Assembly: GCA_016197405.1 (NCBI GenBank)
Contig: JACPVR010000024.1
Coordinates: forward strand, 1 to 64,000
Length of the DNA: 64,000 nucleotides
Origin: Mycobacterium sp.
GTDB taxonomy: Bacteria; Actinomycetota; Actinomycetes; Mycobacteriales; Mycobacteriaceae
Direction of reading: 5' to 3'
In this document: in pieces, positions 44,160 to 52,489 of the stretch
Layout: each line of letters starts with the position of its first letter
Numbering within the stretch: the stretch's first letter is position 1
Position numbers and translations under genes: made by a program
The notes under the pieces: generated by a model
The model's database searches: none
What the model saw: the letters and a program-made list of their open reading frames with translations, nothing else
What the model was told of the DNA's origin: nothing

Positions 44160-46354
44160 ACGGCCTCCAATCCCACCGTCCGCAGCGCGTCCAGCAGAAC
44201 CTCACGGCGCAGCGGTTTGAGCAGGTAGCCGGCCGCCCCAAGCGCCAGGCCGCGGGCCCGCTCGTCGACCACCGACGAAACGATCACCGGAATAGCTGCA
44301 GTCGACGGATCGGCCTTGAGCTCGGCCAGCACGTGCCAGCCGTCCAGACCGGGCAACTTGATATCGAGCACGACCGCGGCGGGCAGCACCCGGCGGATCA
44401 ACTCCAACGCCTCCATGCCGTCGCGGCAGCGCAGTACCCGCGCCGACACGCCGTCGAGGAACGCCGCCATCAAATCCAATGAGGCCCGGTCGTCGTCGAC
44501 CAGGATCACCGGCCGTTCTTCACCGCCGTCGGCGGCCGGCTCAGCGATGTCGTCGGGCGGCATCGGGATCGCAAACCCGAACGTGCTGCCCACACCTGGG
44601 GTGCTGTCCAGCCACATCCGGCCGCCGAACAGATCGACCAGCCGTCGCGACAAGGGGAGGCCGAGGCCGGTGCCTTCTTCATGCGAACCGCGTCCCTGCT
44701 GGAAGGATTCGAAGATCCGCTCCTGGTCGGCAGGGTGCACCCCGATACCGGTGTCGGTGACCGTGACCAGCAATTCGGCACCATCCCGCCAGGCCCTTAG
44801 CGACACGCGGCCGCCCTCGGGGGTGAACTTGACGGCATTCGACGCGAGGTTGAGCACCACCTGTTTGAACCGTAGTTCGTCGGCCTCGATCAGCCCGACG
44901 TCGTCGGCGACCTCCACGGCGACGGTGATGGCGTGCTGCGCAGCCCGCTCACGAATCACGGTGAGCGCGTAGTCCAGAGCCCCGGCCACCCGGAAGAGGC
45001 TCGGCTCCAAGCGGACGTTCCCGTCCTCGATCTTCGACCAGTCGAGAATCTCGTTGACCAGCTCCAGCAAGTGCCGACCCGAGTTACGGATATCGCGCAG
45101 GTATTGATCCTGCTGGTCGTTGATCTCGCCGAAATCCCGGTCCAGAAGCACCTGCGAGAACCCGATGACCGCGTTCAACGGTGTCCGCAGCTCGTGCGAC
45201 ATGCTGGCCAGGAACTGCGATTTGTGCCTACTGGCGACCTCTAACTCGCCGAACAGTCGCGCGTTGACGATGGCCAGCGCGGACTGACTGGCGAACGTCT
45301 GCAGCAGCTCGATGACATCCTTCGGGAACGAGCCGATACCTCGGCGCCCGATCACCAGCACCCCGATCATCGCCTCACCGCTGAGCATCGGCACCGCCAG
45401 CACCGACCGCCAGCCGTCGCCGAACAGGATATCCAGGTGCGGATCACGCTGCGCCTGAGCCAGGTTGGACACTTCCAGCGGCAGCGACGTGCCAAGGGTC
45501 TGGCCGACCAGAGTCGATTCTCGGTGAATCGTAATGCCGCGCAACTGCTCTAACAGGTCCGGGCTGCTCCCATAGGCGATGCGGGCATGGAACGAATCGC
45601 TCGCCTCGTCATATTCCAGGATCGAGCCGCCGTCGGTGCGCAACGTGATATCGCCGAAGCCTAGGTTGGTCAACCGCACCGCATTGCGGACGACGCGGTC
45701 CAGCACCTCATCCAGATCCAGGCTGGAGCCGACCGCTGCGTCGACCGCCTGCAGCGCCTCCAGCGCGGCTACCTTGTGAGCCAACTCGGTGCGCTGCGCG
45801 TCCAGCGCCCGCATCAGGTCGGCTTGCCGCAACACCATGGCGCCCTCGGCTGCGAACTCCTCGACCAGCTCCTGTTCGCGAATATCGAAGGGCGCTACGT
45901 CGGTTCGCCAGATCGACAGCACCCCGACGACCTCGTCCTGCACGATCATCGGGGTGGCCAGCAGCGTCCGGAAACCGGCCCGGCTCTGCAGATCGTTGCG
46001 GCCGTATTCGGGATCGGCGAGCACATCGGGAATCTGGTGTGTGCGCATGTCCTGCGCCGCCCGTCCGACGATCGAGGTCCGGTCGCGGCTGATCGGATGG
46101 TCGAGCAGGTAGCCACGATAGTCCGCGGAGGTGTGCGCGGACACGCTCGACACCCGGAACACGTCGCCTTCGAGCAGGAATAGCTGCGCGGCCTGCGCCC
46201 CGCATAGCCGAGTGGCAGATTCGACGACCGTATCCAGCACGGCGCCGGGGTTTGCGATATCGCGGCTCAAGGCCGCCAGGATCTCGCGGCTGGCCGCCGA
46301 CTGCTCGCGGGCGTCCCGAAGTTCCCGGCGCTGTTCGAACGGCTGCGCGGTCAC
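44156..46354 (-). CDS. hybrid sensor histidine kinase with two GAF domains and a receiver
   Basis: The 732-residue cytosolic kinase holds GAF 1 (about 30-175), GAF 2 (about 205-360), a HisKA domain with the phosphorylated histidine in LASMSHELRTPLNAVIGFS, a HATPase domain (NLASNAVKFTPEGG, DTGIGV, GTGLGLPLSRRLVDLFGG) and a C-terminal receiver (VILVDDDRASLDLM, phospho-Asp in VVLDIKLPGLDG). No membrane segment. I chose GTG 46354, which shares GTGA with the FHA gene stop; the frame is open 11 codons further. Signal presumably binds the GAF domains. Next gene in the operon is the receiver-cyclase. Confidence 0.94.
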   Translation of the reverse strand: MTAQPFEQRRELRDAREQSAASREILAALSRDIANPGAVLDTVVESATRLCGAQAAQLFLLEGDVFRVSSVSAHTSADYRGYLLDHPISRDRTSIVGRAAQDMRTHQIPDVLADPEYGRNDLQSRAGFRTLLATPMIVQDEVVGVLSIWRTDVAPFDIREQELVEEFAAEGAMVLRQADLMRALDAQRTELAHKVAALEALQAVDAAVGSSLDLDEVLDRVVRNAVRLTNLGFGDITLRTDGGSILEYDEASDSFHARIAYGSSPDLLEQLRGITIHRESTLVGQTLGTSLPLEVSNLAQAQRDPHLDILFGDGWRSVLAVPMLSGEAMIGVLVIGRRGIGSFPKDVIELLQTFASQSALAIVNARLFGELEVASRHKSQFLASMSHELRTPLNAVIGFSQVLLDRDFGEINDQQDQYLRDIRNSGRHLLELVNEILDWSKIEDGNVRLEPSLFRVAGALDYALTVIRERAAQHAITVAVEVADDVGLIEADELRFKQVVLNLASNAVKFTPEGGRVSLRAWRDGAELLVTVTDTGIGVHPADQERIFESFQQGRGSHEEGTGLGLPLSRRLVDLFGGRMWLDSTPGVGSTFGFAIPMPPDDIAEPAADGGEERPVILVDDDRASLDLMAAFLDGVSARVLRCRDGMEALELIRRVLPAAVVLDIKLPGLDGWHVLAELKADPSTAAIPVIVSSVVDERARGLALGAAGYLLKPLRREVLLDALRTVGLEAV

Positions 46355-46953
46355 GGTCGGCTCCGATGGACAGTGATGGTGGTCCACGCCCCGACGTGGA
46401 TGCGGTCGCCGTCGTGCAGCGCAACCTCCTCGTCCATCTTCAACAGGCTGTCGCTGCCGTTGAGGCTAGTGCCGTTGGTGGAGCCGAGGTCGGTGATGGT
46501 CAGCCCGGAGTTCTTGACCCGCAGCACCGCGTGTTGGGTGGATACACCGCGATCGACGGGGTGGATGGACAGGTCGATATCGGGTACGACGCCCTGCTCG
46601 CGGTTACGCCGGCCGATCAGGGTGTTGCTGCGCGACAGTATGATTCGGCGTTCCGGGAAGACCTGCGGGAATTCGACGGAGTCCGGACCGCCTTGGGCGA
46701 GGGTGCGCTGGTAGAACTCCGGGTCGGCGTCGACGACGGCGGTCCACACCACGCCCTGCGGCTCCGGCCCAGCGACTGCCGCCGGGCCGGGCAGCGCCGA
46801 GTCGTTGCCACAGGTTTCGCAGAACCGGCCGGTCACCGTCGCACCGCAGGCAGGGCAGGCCTCAACCTCTTTGGCGGGCTCTTCCATCGCCGCCCCGCAC
46901 ACATCGCAGTAGTCGTCGGCAACCGAGGTGTGCCCGTCGATGCAGATCGGCAT
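46351..46953 (-). CDS. FHA-domain protein with two N-terminal zinc ribbons
   Basis: This 200-residue protein has Cys4, His8, Cys16 and Cys19 (DDYCDVCG) and then Cys33, Cys36, Cys45, Cys48 (CPACGATVTGRFCETCG), likely two zinc sites, a linker of about 45 residues and an FHA domain at 105-195 (TLIGRRNREQGVVPDIDLS, VSTQHAVLR, DLGSTNGTSLNG). FHA domains bind phosphothreonine. GarA, the PknG substrate, has an FHA domain too, but the GarA-type ETTSVF phosphosite is missing here. It is probably a reader of the kinase in the same operon. The ATG shares one base with the stop of the VWA gene. Confidence 0.92.
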   Translation of the reverse strand: MPICIDGHTSVADDYCDVCGAAMEEPAKEVEACPACGATVTGRFCETCGNDSALPGPAAVAGPEPQGVVWTAVVDADPEFYQRTLAQGGPDSVEFPQVFPERRIILSRSNTLIGRRNREQGVVPDIDLSIHPVDRGVSTQHAVLRVKNSGLTITDLGSTNGTSLNGSDSLLKMDEEVALHDGDRIHVGAWTTITVHRSRP

Positions 46954-48245
46954 CAGGGCTCCTTCCGCACGCGCGCGGTCCTGGTCGACCGCGCGTCCAG
47001 CGCCATCTCGTCGGCGGCCGCGACATTGCGCCGCAGCCGCGCCGTGCCCGTCCGCTCGTCGACGTCGATCACCTTCTTGATCCGTTCCACTGCCTCGCTG
47101 TTACCCGACTCCAACGCGAGGTCTAGGGCGCGCCGCAGCTTGGCCGCCGCCGTGGCGACGTCATTATTGTTACGCGCGTTCAGGCCTTCCTGGATGAGTT
47201 GCGCCATTTCCACCTGGCCGGTGTAGTGCGCGACCCGGTCGCTGATCTTCGACGACATCTCGGTGTCGGCCGTCCAGATGGCATTCACCTGGCCCTCGCC
47301 CAGAACCTGCTCGGCGGCAACGACACTGAGCCTGGCGGCCAGCTTTTCCCGACCGACCGCGGCGGGTTCGAGCTCGACCCGGATGTGGTAGTCCCGGTCC
47401 TCGGCCCCCCACGCGCCAAGCGGGTACTCGCCGACCTGTGCACTGGACTCGGCCCGCCGGTCGGTCAGGTCCACGATGGTCGGCGCGACCTGCTTGACGA
47501 ACCGGACGCCTGCCCCGACCGGTGTCCACACCCGCAAAGTCAGGTCGGGAATCGTCTTGCTCATCGAGATCCGCATCATCTTGGCGAAGTCCTCCGCCAG
47601 GTCCTCCGGGTCGGCGACGATGTCCACCGAGCCCAGCAGCGCCGACGAGATGGCGCGCAGCTCCTCGACTTTCCAGGCCGTCCCCACCCCGCGGCAATCG
47701 CAGGTGAATGTACCTGCGGTCGCGGCGATTTTTGCCTGCAGTTCCTCGCGGGTTTCGTGTTCGTTCTTACCGTCGGTCAACAGGATGGCATGCGCGAGCG
47801 CACCCGGATGCCGGGCGACGACCCCGCACACGTAGGCCAGCCAGACACCCATAGCGGTGCCACCATTCGGGGTCAGTCCTTCGACAGCGGCCACGGCTGC
47901 GGCCTTGCTCGCCGCACTGGCCGGCATCGTCAGGCCGTCGGCGGGGAACACCGGGTACGCCTGGTGACTGCCCGCTACGACGGTGAAGTGGGTGCCGTCG
48001 ACGAGTTCGGCGACGGCGGCGATGGTCGCACGTTTGGCGGCCTCGAATTTGGTGGCCGGTGACAGCATGGACGTCGAGCAGTCGATGACAATGGCCTCGA
48101 CCCGATCCAGCGCGGCGGCGCTCGGTGCGGCAGCGCCCGCGCGGGCGGTGATGCTGACGATCGCGTCGACCGTCCTCGCCCCGTCGGCCAGGTACGGGTT
48201 GTGATCCACGTCAATCGAAATCGCCTGTTGTTCAGCCGAACCCAT
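46953..48245 (-). CDS. VWA-domain protein
   Basis: The 430-residue protein has a von Willebrand A domain at about 45-215 with a complete metal site: DCSTS (Asp55, Ser57, Ser59), the threonine in NGGTAMG and the aspartate in LLTDGKNEH. Behind it lie a beta-rich region and a helical C-terminus (AQLIQEGLNARNNNDVATAAAKLRRALDLALES), then a basic tail. No signal peptide. VWA proteins linked with PP2C, kinase and FHA genes occur in bacterial phospho-switch complexes such as the TerY group; this is the metal-dependent scaffold of the locus by analogy. Its start overlaps the PP2C stop by 14 nt. Confidence 0.92.
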   Translation of the reverse strand: MGSAEQQAISIDVDHNPYLADGARTVDAIVSITARAGAAAPSAAALDRVEAIVIDCSTSMLSPATKFEAAKRATIAAVAELVDGTHFTVVAGSHQAYPVFPADGLTMPASAASKAAAVAAVEGLTPNGGTAMGVWLAYVCGVVARHPGALAHAILLTDGKNEHETREELQAKIAATAGTFTCDCRGVGTAWKVEELRAISSALLGSVDIVADPEDLAEDFAKMMRISMSKTIPDLTLRVWTPVGAGVRFVKQVAPTIVDLTDRRAESSAQVGEYPLGAWGAEDRDYHIRVELEPAAVGREKLAARLSVVAAEQVLGEGQVNAIWTADTEMSSKISDRVAHYTGQVEMAQLIQEGLNARNNNDVATAAAKLRRALDLALESGNSEAVERIKKVIDVDERTGTARLRRNVAAADEMALDARSTRTARVRKEP

Positions 48246-49233
48246 CGTTTCCTCCGATCGGGATCACCACCACGGTGATGTTGTCCAGCCCGCCGGCCGC
48301 CAGGGCATACTCGGTGAGTGCACGCGCCGCCGCGGCCGGGTCGGCACCGGTCACGAAGCCGGCCAGGTCGGCGGCGTCGGGCAAGTAATTCCACAGCCCG
48401 TCGGTGCAGAGCAGTAGCGAGCCCGGACCTCCGGTGACGATGGTGTGCAGGCTGGACCCCGACCACGGCTTGGCGTCGTTGTCGGCCCCCAGCCAGCGGG
48501 TCAGCGTGTGTGCGCCGCGTTGCACGGCGGCCGAGTCGGCTGCAGCGCCCGCGAGGATGAGCTCCTGCGCGACGGAGTCGTCGACGGTCAGCTGCTGCGG
48601 CTCCACGGGAGGCTCGGGCAGCCAGTAAGCCCGGCTGTCACCGACGTTGCCGACCGCGATCTGCACCGCCCCTTCGTCGGTCGGCATGATCGCCGCTGCC
48701 GTATACGTGCACGACGGTGCGATCGCCAGGTCCGGGCCGGCGTAAGCGTCCTTGGCCGCCTTCGCCGCGGCGGCGAGTCCTGCGAGCACCGCGCCGCGCA
48801 GCGATTGCAAGCCGGCCAGCGCGACGAGCATGGCGTCGACCCCCGCCGTCGAGGCGGCGGCCGCGGCCCGGTCCGCGTCGGCGGAGCTGGACACCCCGTC
48901 GCACACGGCGACGACGATGGCGTTGCCCAAAGTCCCGGCCGCCGCGGCGTCCTCGTTGCGGTGGTGCTCGAGCCCGCGGTCGGTGATCAGCGCGATCCGG
49001 CCCAAGCTGGCCTCGTCCCGGTCCGGCCTGGCCTGCCTGCTGCCGCACGCGCTGCAGTACCCGTCGTCGTAGCTGCCGTCACCGCAGTCCGCGCACGGCC
49101 CGTCCGGGGTTGCCAGGTCGCGGGGGATGGCGATCCGGGTGGACTCGGCGAGGATGGCGCCGCAGCAGCCACAGAATCGGTCGGATTCTTCTGCCGGGGC
49201 GGCGCAGTGTGCGCAGGCGGTCACGGCACTCAT
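48232..49233 (-). CDS. PP2C-family Ser/Thr phosphatase with N-terminal zinc ribbons
   Basis: The 333 residues start with two Cys4 ribbons (Cys7, 10, 21, 24 and Cys47, 50, 60, 63). The PP2C domain follows from about 78: HHRNEDAAAAG, VVAVCDGVSSS, VGNVGDSRAYWL, LLLCTDGLWNYL and GGLDNITVVVIP supply all metal-binding aspartates, so it should be active. It is the natural counter-enzyme to the PknG-like kinase directly upstream (ATGA overlap). Start ATG 49233. Confidence 0.93.
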   Translation of the reverse strand: MSAVTACAHCAAPAEESDRFCGCCGAILAESTRIAIPRDLATPDGPCADCGDGSYDDGYCSACGSRQARPDRDEASLGRIALITDRGLEHHRNEDAAAAGTLGNAIVVAVCDGVSSSADADRAAAAASTAGVDAMLVALAGLQSLRGAVLAGLAAAAKAAKDAYAGPDLAIAPSCTYTAAAIMPTDEGAVQIAVGNVGDSRAYWLPEPPVEPQQLTVDDSVAQELILAGAAADSAAVQRGAHTLTRWLGADNDAKPWSGSSLHTIVTGGPGSLLLCTDGLWNYLPDAADLAGFVTGADPAAAARALTEYALAAGGLDNITVVVIPIGGNDGFG

Positions 49234-51416
49234 GTTCTCGTCCTGGGCCGGATGGCGTTCGCATTCTCGACGAATGCGATGCGTTCCCAGCCATCGGTGG
49301 TCGCTCGGGCCAGGTCGCGGTAGCAGCGTTCCATCCCGGTCCGGATACCGACCGGGGTGAACTCGGTGCCGAGCAGTCGCGGTGTAGTGGCCTCGTGACC
49401 GGCCTGCAACCACTCCAGCGCCGCGCTGAGTACCTGCAGCCGGACCGTCGCGCGTTTGGTCGCCGACTCCAGCGTCAGCCCGGCGACCCGCGTACCCGCA
49501 TCGACCAGGGTCGGTTCGTCGAGGCTGTCGGCGGACCGGTCGTCGAGCAGGATGTCGATAGCGGTTACGCCTGCGGCGGTGAAATGCGCCGACGAGACGG
49601 GGATCTGGTCCAGCGGCGCGACGGCACCCGTACGGTCGCCGGCCTTCGCGCGCCGCCGGGCCAGTCCGAACGCCGCGCTGTAGTAGCTGTGTTCGGTCCG
49701 CCAGATGGCCTCATAGAACTCCACAGCGTGGGCCTGGGCATCGCGCAGCTCAGCGGTGGCTGCGATCGCCAGCTTAGGGCCGAGCTCACCGGGCAGCATG
49801 CCCATCACATCGTTGAAATCGATTTCGGCCGAATCGAATTCACGTTCCAGCAGGGCAGCCTGGCCGCGATACCATGGCAGTCGCCAGTCGCCGGGGATCA
49901 CCTTCGCCAACTCGGTGAGCCGAGTCCTGGCATCGTCGGCCGCGCCGATCTCCAGCGCCGCGCGCGCGAGCCGCAGGGGGATTTCCGCCGAGTCACTGTT
50001 GCCCTGATGCGCGCCGCCCCTGGCCAGGTTGAGCGCACCCTCGAGCTGCGCGGCTGGGGTGCCGCTGGTGGTGGCCAGTACGCCGGCACCGGGGTCGGTT
50101 GGGTCGACCACCGGAACCGGCAGTGCAGCAATGACATCGGCAGGACTGATCTGCACGTCCTTGCCCACGCCGAAGATCGACCGCTGCGGACTGAAGTGGT
50201 GCGACATCCGCGGCCGCGGGATTCCGGTTTCGGCAGCGACGATCTCATGCAGGACGCCAGTCAGCTGATCGGCGAACTCGGCCATTGACGGGAAGCGCCG
50301 CGCTGGATCAGGGGCGGTGGCCCGCCGGATCGCCAGATACAGCGAGTTGTACTTCGCGAACACCTCCACGGCGTCCGGCCCCGGCAGTTCGTCGGCGAGT
50401 CTTCCGTTCACCACCGGCATGTCGATCGCCAGCACGGCCAGCGTCCGCCCAACCGTGTAGATGTCGCTGGCCACGGTCGGGCCGGTCCTGGCGATCTCGG
50501 GCGCCTGATAGCCGACGGTGCCGAAGATCGGCCCATCTTGATCGTCCATGGCGACCACCGCGCCGAGGTCGATCAGCTTGAGCTGTTCCTCGGCCTGCAT
50601 TACGTTGTCTGGTTTGAAATCGCTGTACGCGAACCCTTGGGAGTGCAGATAGTCGAGCGCCGAGGCAATTTCGACGATGTAGGCCACCGCTTGCTCGGGC
50701 GGCAGGGGAGCGTTGCGGGCCTTGCGGATCTGCTTGAGCGAGACACCGCCGACATACTCCATCACGATGTAGCCGACCGGGACGCCGGACGCATCGGGGT
50801 GTTGGACAAAGTTGTAGATCCGGACGATGTCGGGGTGTTCGACCTCGGCCAGAGTCATTACTTCGGCGGCCGCGGCAGCCATCGCGTCGGCGTCCCCGGA
50901 GTTGATCAGGCCCTTGAGGACCACCCAGCGGTCGCTGACGTTGTGGTCGACCGCCAGGTAGATCCAGCCGAGACCACCGTGGGCGAAAGCGCCCTGGACC
51001 TCGTACTGCCCGGCCACCAGATCGCCACGAGATAGTTTGGGTACGAACGAGAATCGGGTGCCGCACTGCGTGCAGAAGCCCTCGGCCCGGCCCGGTTGGG
51101 CGTCCACACTGCGCCCGACGGGCTTGCGGCAGGACGGATTGCCGCAGAACCGGTTTCGCTCCGGCACCTGCGGGTCGACCAGGATCGCGGCAGCCGGGTC
51201 GCCCCGTGGCACCCGTGGAATGCTGACCACCCCGGCGCCGAGCCGGCCGCGGGTGCTCGCCGATCGCGACGAATCGGTCCGGGCGGTGCGGGCCGATCGG
51301 CCGGACGGGGCCTGGGTAGGGGCCTGGGTCGGCTGCTCCAGTGCGGGCGCGGTGCCGCACGAGTCGCAGTAGCCGTCGACGATGGTGCCCTGGCAGCCTG
51401 GTTCGGCGCATTTCAT
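49230..51416 (-). CDS. PknG-like serine/threonine protein kinase
   Basis: The 728-residue kinase has the PknG order: zinc-binding N-terminus, kinase, TPR-rich C-terminus (about 480-728). A first zinc site (Cys3, 8, 17, 20) is followed by a Thr/Ser/Arg-rich linker and a rubredoxin-like pair (Cys91, Cys96, Cys115, Cys118). The kinase has the Gly loop AHGGLGWIYLA, Lys168 in VVLKGL, the catalytic Asp266 in SDFKPDN and a DLG instead of DFG (Asp283), as in PknG. It differs from canonical PknG in the C-x4-C first knuckle and the N-terminal ribbon, so it is a paralogue. It overlaps a helical protein upstream and the phosphatase downstream. Confidence 0.94.
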   Translation of the reverse strand: MKCAEPGCQGTIVDGYCDSCGTAPALEQPTQAPTQAPSGRSARTARTDSSRSASTRGRLGAGVVSIPRVPRGDPAAAILVDPQVPERNRFCGNPSCRKPVGRSVDAQPGRAEGFCTQCGTRFSFVPKLSRGDLVAGQYEVQGAFAHGGLGWIYLAVDHNVSDRWVVLKGLINSGDADAMAAAAAEVMTLAEVEHPDIVRIYNFVQHPDASGVPVGYIVMEYVGGVSLKQIRKARNAPLPPEQAVAYIVEIASALDYLHSQGFAYSDFKPDNVMQAEEQLKLIDLGAVVAMDDQDGPIFGTVGYQAPEIARTGPTVASDIYTVGRTLAVLAIDMPVVNGRLADELPGPDAVEVFAKYNSLYLAIRRATAPDPARRFPSMAEFADQLTGVLHEIVAAETGIPRPRMSHHFSPQRSIFGVGKDVQISPADVIAALPVPVVDPTDPGAGVLATTSGTPAAQLEGALNLARGGAHQGNSDSAEIPLRLARAALEIGAADDARTRLTELAKVIPGDWRLPWYRGQAALLEREFDSAEIDFNDVMGMLPGELGPKLAIAATAELRDAQAHAVEFYEAIWRTEHSYYSAAFGLARRRAKAGDRTGAVAPLDQIPVSSAHFTAAGVTAIDILLDDRSADSLDEPTLVDAGTRVAGLTLESATKRATVRLQVLSAALEWLQAGHEATTPRLLGTEFTPVGIRTGMERCYRDLARATTDGWERIAFVENANAIRPRTRT

Positions 51417-52489
51417 GACTGCTGCCTCAGTTTGTCGGCCAGCAGTTGCTGGAACGTGACGACTGCGCGGGTCACGGCGCCCAGATCGCACGGACGACGC
51501 GACAACAGACCCGACGCGATCCGACCCGATGCCATCAGATCCAGATCTTCGCCGAGGCCCAGCCGGGCTGCCTTCGCCTGATACGCCGTCAGTCTGCCCT
51601 TGAGCTCGCTGCGCCTATCGAGCAGGCCCGCCGCCAGCGCCTCGTCCGCTCTCGCCTGCTTCAGCGCGGCCTCTATCCGTTTCCGCACCGCCCGCAACTC
51701 CGCCGTATCGCCCGCCGTGATGCCGGTAAAGGCCTCGCGTAGAACGGGTACCGGATCTGGACGCGTCGGCAGCGCGCCCGTCACCACTGCTCGCTCGGCG
51801 AGCTCACGGGTCTGCCCGGCGCGCAGTGTCGCCGTCCGCAGCGCGTCGAGCTGGCCGGCGGTCTCGGCCATCGCGGCGGGCCAGTCGGCAAGCAATTCGA
51901 TGGCCCCGCTGATCACGAGGGCCCGCTGCCTGATCTCCGCGGTCGTCAGTGACAGCGGATCGGTGGCCGAGACCGTCAGCAGCTCGGTGAACTCCGGCGG
52001 TGCCGGCACCCCGGACTTGTCGAGCTGTTTCTGTGCGACGGCCAGTTGTCCTGCGACCAGCGTGTCGATCCGGTCGACGGCGTCGAGGAATTCGGCGACC
52101 GCCGGGTAGCCGGACCGCATCCGGTCGGCCAGTCCGGCCAGCCCGATGTGGCCGACGATTTCACCAGGATCGGTGATCGTCCGCTGCATCAACGGGACCC
52201 GTTCCCGCGACACCTCCAGCGGCTGACCGTGCAGAAGGCGGGTCAACTCGGTCAGGTCGCGGGTTGCCCTGGCGGACTCCAGGATCGACATCATCCGATT
52301 CAGGTCCTCCCACAGCTGTCCGAGTGTCGGCTCGACGATTGCCCACCGCTGCGCCGTCACGCCCTGTGGCGGGAAGTTCCGCATGTGTTCGCGGGCCGGG
52401 TGGCTGTCCAGTTCCATCAGGGTGGCGGCGATGGCCATGACTTCGTCTGTGCGCGAGGCGACTTCGCGGTCCGCCTGGTCGAGATTCAT
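51413..52489 (-). CDS. helical protein of the PknG-like locus, unknown function
   Basis: The 358-residue soluble protein is mostly alpha-helical, with long Ala/Leu/Glu/Arg stretches (TAGQLDALRTATLRAGQTRELAERAV, AELRAVRKRIEAALKQARADEALAAGLLDRRSELKGRL) predicted to form coiled coil. No enzyme motif, signal or membrane segment. I do not recognise the family. It sits between the GlnH-like and kinase genes and overlaps both by 4 nt, so it may couple the membrane sensor to the kinase. Confidence 0.85.
   Translation of the reverse strand: MNLDQADREVASRTDEVMAIAATLMELDSHPAREHMRNFPPQGVTAQRWAIVEPTLGQLWEDLNRMMSILESARATRDLTELTRLLHGQPLEVSRERVPLMQRTITDPGEIVGHIGLAGLADRMRSGYPAVAEFLDAVDRIDTLVAGQLAVAQKQLDKSGVPAPPEFTELLTVSATDPLSLTTAEIRQRALVISGAIELLADWPAAMAETAGQLDALRTATLRAGQTRELAERAVVTGALPTRPDPVPVLREAFTGITAGDTAELRAVRKRIEAALKQARADEALAAGLLDRRSELKGRLTAYQAKAARLGLGEDLDLMASGRIASGLLSRRPCDLGAVTRAVVTFQQLLADKLRQQS

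Noticed and set aside
49110..50288. Plus-strand open frame of 392 codons inside the kinase region
   Set aside because: It opposes the PP2C and PknG-like genes with clear motifs; it has no ribosome-binding site and its product is Arg/Gly-rich.
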